In this document: piece after piece, positions 4,662 to 8,572 of the stretch | Layout: each line of letters begins with the position of its first letter | How positions within the stretch are numbered: the first letter of the stretch is position 1 | Source of the DNA: Clostridiales bacterium | GTDB taxonomy: Bacteria > Bacillota_A > Clostridia > Peptostreptococcales > Anaerovoracaceae | Assembly: GCA_015058265.1 (NCBI GenBank) | Contig: SVCR01000058.1 | Location: 1 to 8,572 of the forward strand | Direction: 5' to 3' | DNA length: 8,572 nucleotides | Made by a program: the position numbers and the translations under genes | The notes under the pieces: model-generated | Database searches by the model: none | Seen by the model: only the letters and a program-made list of their open reading frames with translations | What the model was told of the DNA's origin: nothing

Positions 4662-6083
4662 ATGGAAACAATCGCTAGTATTAACTCCGCTATCAACAAT
4701 TTCGTATGGGGCGTCCCTGCCATGATATGCATTCTCGGCATCGGCCTCTATCTGAGCATCAGGACTCGCTTTATCCAGATCCGCAAATTCGGAACTGCCA
4801 TGAAAGCGACTCTGGGCAAGGTCTTCAGCAAGGACCAGACCGCTGACGGCGCCATCTCCCCTTTTCAGGCACTCTGCACAGCCCTGGCCGCTACAGTCGG
4901 AACAGGAAACATTGCAGGTGTTGCCGGAGCCTTAGCGATCGGAGGTCCGGGTGCAGTATTCTGGATGTGGATCTCTGCTATCCTCGGAATGTGCACTAAG
5001 TTCTCTGAAGTAACTCTCGCTGTACACTTCCGTGAGATCGATGACACCGGCACATATGTCGGCGGTCCTATGTACTACATCAGGAACGGACTCGGTAAGC
5101 GCTGGCAGTGGCTCGGATATATGTTTGCTATATTCGGCGTACTCGCTGTTTTCGGAACAGGAAATGCCACACAGGTAAACACGATCACTACTTCAATTGA
5201 CACCGCACTCACAGCATACAATGTAATGGGAGAAGGCGGCATCAAGACTCTCAATCTCATCATCGGAATCATCCTCGCAGTCCTCATCGCATTTATCCTC
5301 ATCGGAGGTGTTCAGAGGATCGGAGCGGTAACGGAAAAGCTGGTACCGTTCATGGCTGTTTTCTATATCCTTCTCGGAATCGGCGTCATCGTCATCAACT
5401 ACAGATTCGTTCCTGGCGCCATCGCATCCATCTTCGAAGGTGCTTTCAGTCCTGCAGGAGTTACCGGAGGTGTCGTGGGGAGTGCATTCCTCAGCCTTCA
5501 GAAAGGTATCGCAAGAGGTATCTTCTCTAACGAGGCCGGACTCGGTACCGGATCAATGGCACATGCCAGCGCAGACGTCAACCATCCTGTAAAGCAGGGC
5601 TTCTTCGGAATTTTCGAAGTCTTCGTTGACACCATCGTTATCTGCACTATGACAGCACTGATCATTCTGTGCGGACGCGCATCGATCGAGTACGGACAGC
5701 CTGCCGGAGCAGAGCTCACTATCCAGGGCTTTACCAACACATATGGCAGCTGGGTATCCATCTTCACTGCAATCGCAATGTGCTGCTTCGCATTCTCAAC
5801 AGTTCTCGGCTGGGGACTTTATGGTACCAGATGCTCTGAGTTCCTCTTCGGAAGCAAAGCTCAGAAGCCGTTCCTCATCGTATATGCTCTCGTAGCTATC
5901 CTCGGAGCAACAGTAGATCTCGGACTCATCTGGGAAGTAGCAGAGACTTTCAACGGACTCATGGCCATTCCTAACCTGATCGGCGTATTCCTGCTCTCAG
6001 GAACAGTCGTCAAGCTCGTCAAGAACTATTTCTCGGGAGATGAGTACATTTCCTACTATGAACAGAAAAAGCTCTACAAATAG
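4662..6083 (+). CDS. AGCS-family alanine/glycine:cation (Na+) symporter
   Basis: A 473-residue inner-membrane transporter of the alanine-or-glycine:cation symporter family, which takes up small neutral amino acids with sodium (or protons). Family signatures: ALAATVGTGNIAGVA at about 74-88, GGPGAVFWMW at 94-103, GTYVGGPMYYI at 130-140, and ARGIFSNEAGLGTGS at 284-298. Many hydrophobic segments follow, in line with the roughly 11 helices of this family; length is normal. An ATG at 4611 is in frame but has no ribosome site. The ATG at 4662 is chosen because AAGGAG (4650-4655) lies 6 bases upstream and the protein then begins METIASIN, directly before the first membrane segment. It is monocistronic, with a riboswitch leader before it and a strong terminator after it. 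The glycine aptamer suggests that glycine, perhaps with alanine, is a substrate. Substrate preference within the family is not fixed by sequence alone. Confidence 0.95.
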   Translation: METIASINSAINNFVWGVPAMICILGIGLYLSIRTRFIQIRKFGTAMKATLGKVFSKDQTADGAISPFQALCTALAATVGTGNIAGVAGALAIGGPGAVFWMWISAILGMCTKFSEVTLAVHFREIDDTGTYVGGPMYYIRNGLGKRWQWLGYMFAIFGVLAVFGTGNATQVNTITTSIDTALTAYNVMGEGGIKTLNLIIGIILAVLIAFILIGGVQRIGAVTEKLVPFMAVFYILLGIGVIVINYRFVPGAIASIFEGAFSPAGVTGGVVGSAFLSLQKGIARGIFSNEAGLGTGSMAHASADVNHPVKQGFFGIFEVFVDTIVICTMTALIILCGRASIEYGQPAGAELTIQGFTNTYGSWVSIFTAIAMCCFAFSTVLGWGLYGTRCSEFLFGSKAQKPFLIVYALVAILGATVDLGLIWEVAETFNGLMAIPNLIGVFLLSGTVVKLVKNYFSGDEYISYYEQKKLYK

Positions 6084-6101
6084 AGCAAAGTCAAATCACA
6101 T

Positions 6102-6141
6102 CGCCGTCTCCGAATTAAAAAGGAGACGGCGCTTTTTATTT
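6102..6141 (+). terminator. Strong intrinsic terminator after the symporter
   Basis: A 10-bp perfect stem, CGCCGTCTCC (6102-6111) with GGAGACGGCG (6122-6131), has a 10-base loop and is followed by CTTTTTATTT. It starts 18 bases after the symporter stop. On the minus strand the following bases are not T-rich, so a strong effect on the convergent C-S lyase gene is not expected. No separate terminator was seen between 6142 and 6229. Confidence 0.92.
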
Positions 6142-6229
6142 GTGCCATCTCCGCATCTCTATTATTGTGTCAAAGAATCAAAATGTCAGCTCGATCTCGT
6201 ATCACTTCCGCATATATACCACTATACGA

Positions 6230-7438
6230 TCAATAGACATATTCTGCGATCCTGTCAAATGCCTCCTCTATCCTGCTGAGAGGCAAAGCGAGATTCATTC
6301 TGATATAATCGCCCTTCCTGAACGGCCTGCCGTCCTGCCAGGCAACGCCTACCCGCCAGCCTGATCTGAGAAGATCCTCGAACGTCTTCCCCGTTCTCCT
6401 GCACCATTCACTGCAGTCTATGAACAGCATATATGTCCCCTGCGGCCTGGAAACTCTGAGATCTGTGAATTCTTTTTCTATCCTGCCGCATGCATAATCG
6501 ACATTATCAGACAGCACTTTGCAAAGTGCGTCAGTCCATGCCATTCCCTCTTCAGAATACGCGCCTATCAGAGCATGCATCGAGAGAACGTTCATATTGT
6601 TATAGTGGCTCCTGGAACCGGCAGCATCTACCTGCTTCCTCAGTTCCTCATTGTATATAATATGATAGCTGCCGATCAGTCCGGCAAGGTTGAAGGTCTT
6701 ACTCGGAGCATAGAGCGCAACGGTATTCTCAGCCGCGTATCTGCTTACAGACTGGAACGGCGTATACTTCCTGCCGTCCAGAAGGATATCCGACCATATC
6801 TCATCAGAGATGACGGTGCAGCCGTTCTTCTCATATACAGCGGCAGCCTTCTCTATCTCCTCTCTTGTCCATACTCTTCCGCACGGATTATGAGGATTGC
6901 AGAACACACATACCTTGATGCCGTGTTCCCTGATCTTGCGGTCCATATCATCATAATCCATTCTCCAGACACTATCCTCATCCCGGATAAGTCTGCTGTG
7001 AACGATCTCGTATCCGGCATTGGTTATGCTGCCTGTGAAGCCTACATATGTCGGATCATGCAGCAAGACTTTGTCCCCCGGCTCCAGAAGAGCGTTGAGC
7101 ACAGACACCAGACCTCCGAGAACACCATTCTCATATCCTATATGCTCCTTAGTCAGTCCTGTAACTCCGTTTCTTGTTCTGTGCCAGTTTATTATAGACT
7201 GATAATACTCGTCTCTGGTAAGAAAGTATCCGAACAGAGGATGATCGAGTCTCTTCCTGACAGCGTCAGTGATGCATTCAGGCACCTTGAAATTCATATC
7301 CGCTACCCACATAGGTATCGGATCGAAACCTTCTTCAGGCGGCTGAGGCGAAAAGCCTTCCAGCTTGCCCAGTGCATCTACTGCCATTGCATCCATTCCG
7401 GTTCTGTCTATGATACTTTCAAAGTCAAAGCTTCTCAT
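6230..7438 (-). CDS. MalY/PatB-type PLP-dependent C-S lyase (cystathionine beta-lyase-like aminotransferase fold)
   Basis: A 402-residue pyridoxal-phosphate enzyme of the MalY/PatB subgroup of fold-type I aminotransferases. These cleave cystathionine, cysteine or S-conjugates to a thiol or sulfide, pyruvate and ammonia. Motifs: FDPIPMWVADMNF at about 38-50, typical of MalY/PatB; DPTYVGF at 128-134; CNPHNPCGRVW at 180-190; SDEIWSD at 211-217, with the Asp that contacts the pyridine nitrogen; SKTFNLAG at 246-253, with Lys247 as the expected Schiff-base lysine; and IRMNLALP at 379-386, with the carboxylate-binding Arg380. All key residues are present. The ATG has GGAG 8 bases upstream, and the stop is TGA at 6230-6232. 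It lies 86 bases downstream of the deoxyinosine glycosylase gene on the same strand. It may be co-transcribed, but a possible -10 (TACAAT, 7481-7486) lies in the gap. The substrate is uncertain: cystathionine beta-lyase, cysteine desulfhydrase or another beta-lyase. Confidence 0.92.
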   Translation of the reverse strand: MRSFDFESIIDRTGMDAMAVDALGKLEGFSPQPPEEGFDPIPMWVADMNFKVPECITDAVRKRLDHPLFGYFLTRDEYYQSIINWHRTRNGVTGLTKEHIGYENGVLGGLVSVLNALLEPGDKVLLHDPTYVGFTGSITNAGYEIVHSRLIRDEDSVWRMDYDDMDRKIREHGIKVCVFCNPHNPCGRVWTREEIEKAAAVYEKNGCTVISDEIWSDILLDGRKYTPFQSVSRYAAENTVALYAPSKTFNLAGLIGSYHIIYNEELRKQVDAAGSRSHYNNMNVLSMHALIGAYSEEGMAWTDALCKVLSDNVDYACGRIEKEFTDLRVSRPQGTYMLFIDCSEWCRRTGKTFEDLLRSGWRVGVAWQDGRPFRKGDYIRMNLALPLSRIEEAFDRIAEYVY

Positions 7439-7480
7439 TCGTCTATCTCCATTTCATTGAGCAGTTATCTGTTCTGATCA

Positions 7481-7509
7481 ATTGTATTATTGACATCCTG
7501 ATCGTTCAG
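7481..7509 (-). promoter_or_regulatory. Weak candidate promoter of the C-S lyase gene
   Basis: On the minus strand TACAAT (7481-7486) is a good -10, but at 17 bases upstream the -35 position reads CTGAAC (7504-7509), which matches only half of the consensus. A small hairpin CCTGA-TCGT-TCAGG (7497-7510) covers the -35 position. A start near 7475 would give a leader of about 37 bases. This would let the gene be expressed apart from the glycosylase upstream. Confidence 0.3.
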
Positions 7510-7524
7510 GTGCCATTCGTGCAC

Positions 7525-8028
7525 TTATCTTCCTTGTACTGTATCTGCGATGACTGACCACGCTTCGGTCAGTTTCTCAAGCGACCACTGCGCATTAGCC
7601 GGACTGGTAGACGGCAGGCATACCGCGCTGCGCCCTGCAGCAGGCTGAATGTATTTGCAGTACATCTCGTGCGACTTCCGCCCGTTACAGTATATCTCAC
7701 GTATATCACAGCTGCTGAGGATAGGGCTCAGGTCATTGGCTCTGACATTCCTTATGCTGGCATCAGAAGACCCGTATATCTCGCAGCTCGCGATCGAATC
7801 CCACAGGGCAAGGTGATTATTGAGTATCAGAGATCTCTTCTCAGGTATATCCCCCGGCACAGGACTGTCGAACAGTGAAGCTATGACCTTCCAGAACCGG
7901 TTCTGAGGATGCCCGTAGAAGAAATTCTGCTGTCTTGATTTAACTGATGGGAACGATCCGAGGATCAGCACTTTGCTGTCTGAGTTATAAAGAGGCCCGA
8001 AGGGATGCTCTATTCTGCTGTTTTCCAT
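7525..8028 (-). CDS. DNA-deoxyinosine glycosylase (uracil-DNA glycosylase superfamily)
   Basis: A 167-residue monofunctional DNA glycosylase of the hypoxanthine/deoxyinosine-removing branch of the uracil-DNA glycosylase superfamily. It excises deaminated adenine so that base-excision repair can restore the strand. Motifs in order: IEHPFGPLY at about 6-14; LILGSFPSVKSR at 21-32, the first active-site motif; YGHPQNRFWKV at 38-48, a marker of this branch; ALWDSIASCEIYGSSDASI at 74-92; CNGRKS at 114-119; and LPSTSPANA at 138-146, the C-terminal DNA-intercalation motif. Length is normal for the branch. The ATG is preceded by GAGGAG with a 6-base spacer, and the stop is TAA at 7525-7527. It has its own likely promoter at 8070-8098 and is followed after 86 bases by the C-S lyase gene. 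The family call is firm; base specificity comes from the family assignment. Confidence 0.93.
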   Translation of the reverse strand: MENSRIEHPFGPLYNSDSKVLILGSFPSVKSRQQNFFYGHPQNRFWKVIASLFDSPVPGDIPEKRSLILNNHLALWDSIASCEIYGSSDASIRNVRANDLSPILSSCDIREIYCNGRKSHEMYCKYIQPAAGRSAVCLPSTSPANAQWSLEKLTEAWSVIADTVQGR

Positions 8029-8069
8029 GCTGTGCTCCTCAAATCCATAATTCTTTAACAGTCCTCATA

Positions 8070-8098
8070 ATAATAAAGCAGTTACTGAATTACTTCAA
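8070..8098 (-). promoter_or_regulatory. Promoter of the deoxyinosine glycosylase gene, embedded in a terminator
   Basis: On the minus strand TTGAAG (8093-8098) is followed after 17 bases by TATTAT (8070-8075). The expected start near 8063 gives a leader of about 35 bases. The element lies inside the hairpin that ends the upstream dehydrogenase gene: the -35 is in the inner stem and the -10 is in the T-rich tail. Confidence 0.55.
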
Positions 8099-8108
8099 TA
8101 ACTGCTTT
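8070..8108 (-). terminator. Intrinsic terminator of the short-chain dehydrogenase gene
   Basis: AAAGCAGTTA (8075-8084) and TAACTGCTTT (8099-8108) form a perfect 10-bp stem. After one mismatch the stem continues with TGAA (8086-8089) and TTCA (8094-8097) around a TTAC loop. On the minus strand it runs into TTTATTATTATG. It lies 59 bases after the dehydrogenase stop and separates that gene from the glycosylase gene. Confidence 0.8.
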
Positions 8109-8167
8109 GATCATATGCGTATATTCAGGTCATACGCCTGCTCTGCCGATCTGCACCGGCATTCAGA

Positions 8168-8572
8168 CTACATGCAGGTATAGCCTCCGTCTACAGGTAC
8201 CATGATACCTGTTACATAGCTGGAGCATGGTGATGCGAGGAAGATAGCTGCTGTGTCGAGTTCTCCCTCATTTCCGTATCTCTCTGCCGGGATCATGGTC
8301 TTAGCATTAGCCTGGAAGAAATCACTGTCGAGTGTTTCCTTAGTAAGCGGTGTGTAGAAATATCCAGGGCAGATAGCATTTACGTTGATGCCCTTGGAAG
8401 ACCACTCAGCAGCGAGGGCTCTGGTCAGATTGACAACGCCGCCCTTAGCAGCATGATAAGGAGCAGAACCTGCTACCTTGTTCCCTACAAGACCGTACAT
8501 CGATGCGATGTTGATGATTCTTCCGTAACCTGCAGGGAGCATTGCCTTCTTTGCAACTGCTCTTGCAACCTT
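8168..8572 (-). CDS. Short-chain dehydrogenase, gluconate 5-dehydrogenase-like, N-terminal part outside window
   Basis: The C-terminal 134 residues of a classical short-chain dehydrogenase/reductase of about 250-265 residues. Visible are the catalytic Ser in GRIINIASMYG (about 17-27 from the window edge), the Tyr/Lys pair in YHAAKGG (39-45), AICPGYFYTPLT after the active site, and the C-terminal YVTGIMVPVDGGYTCM. The NAD(P)-binding Gly-rich motif and catalytic Asn would lie beyond the right edge. The pattern INIASMYG, YHAAKGGVVNLTRALAAEW and ICPGYF is close to gluconate 5-dehydrogenase and 2-deoxy-D-gluconate 3-dehydrogenase-like enzymes, which interconvert keto-sugar acids and gluconate with NAD(P)H. 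A methionine at 8540-8542 could be taken for a start, but ten upstream codons (KVARAVAKKA) continue the SDR fold and remain open to the edge. The stop is TAG at 8168-8170, and a terminator follows. The family is certain; the sugar-acid substrate is an inference. Confidence 0.9.
   Translation of the reverse strand, partial: KVARAVAKKAMLPAGYGRIINIASMYGLVGNKVAGSAPYHAAKGGVVNLTRALAAEWSSKGINVNAICPGYFYTPLTKETLDSDFFQANAKTMIPAERYGNEGELDTAAIFLASPCSSYVTGIMVPVDGGYTCM

Noticed and set aside
6575..7477. 300-codon plus-strand frame opposite the C-S lyase.
   Set aside because: The minus-strand frame carries all PLP-enzyme motifs; the plus-strand product has none and no start signals.
7497..7510. Small hairpin CCTGA-TCGT-TCAGG between the glycosylase and C-S lyase genes as a terminator.
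   Set aside because: It has only 5 bp and no T-run on either strand, so it is not a credible intrinsic terminator.

Overview
The window looks like chromosome of an anaerobic, amino-acid-using member of the Bacillota, most likely class Clostridia. The reasons are strong AGGAGG-type ribosome binding sites, many intrinsic terminators, a double-cubane-cluster protein of the 2-hydroxyacyl-CoA dehydratase family, a PreP-like M16C peptidase, a glycine riboswitch in front of an alanine/glycine:cation symporter, and mid-range base composition. No mobile element, CRISPR array, tRNA or rRNA was seen.

Layout. (1) Positions 1-1409 (+) hold the C-terminal half of an M16C peptidase, cut by the window edge. 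(2) A bidirectional hairpin at 1495-1530 separates it from a convergent double-cubane-cluster gene (2752-1601, -), which has a near-consensus promoter at 2852-2880. (3) Between that gene and the LysR gene lies a very small, complete transcription unit (about 2982-3254, +). It carries a 26-codon reading frame for a single-span membrane peptide with a textbook Shine-Dalgarno, its own promoter and a strong terminator. A possible antisense promoter and terminator flank it on the other strand. (4) A LysR-type regulator (4151-3252, -, TTG start) is divergent from an AGCS-family symporter (4662-6083, +). The 510 bases between them hold the regulator promoter, a LysR-type dyad, a glycine riboswitch (about 4300-4505) and its terminator (4510-4557). 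(5) After a strong terminator at 6102-6141, three genes run on the minus strand: a partial short-chain dehydrogenase resembling gluconate 5-dehydrogenase (entering from the right edge to 8168), a DNA-deoxyinosine glycosylase (8028-7525) and a MalY/PatB-type C-S lyase (7438-6230).

How the parts work together. The clearest functional unit is the centre. The LysR-type dyad is centred about 64 bases upstream of the inferred symporter start point, the classical position for a LysR activator. The symporter leader then carries a glycine aptamer pair followed by an intrinsic terminator. Sodium-coupled alanine/glycine uptake therefore appears to be controlled both at initiation, by the divergent regulator, and at elongation, by glycine. 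The second aptamer has the conserved P1/P2 core but almost no P3 arm, so it may be a vestigial 'ghost' aptamer. The other genes are separate units joined only by position.

The best candidates for something not yet described are the 26-residue membrane peptide unit and the combined LysR/riboswitch control region. All functional calls come from reading motifs by eye; no searches or folding programs were run.
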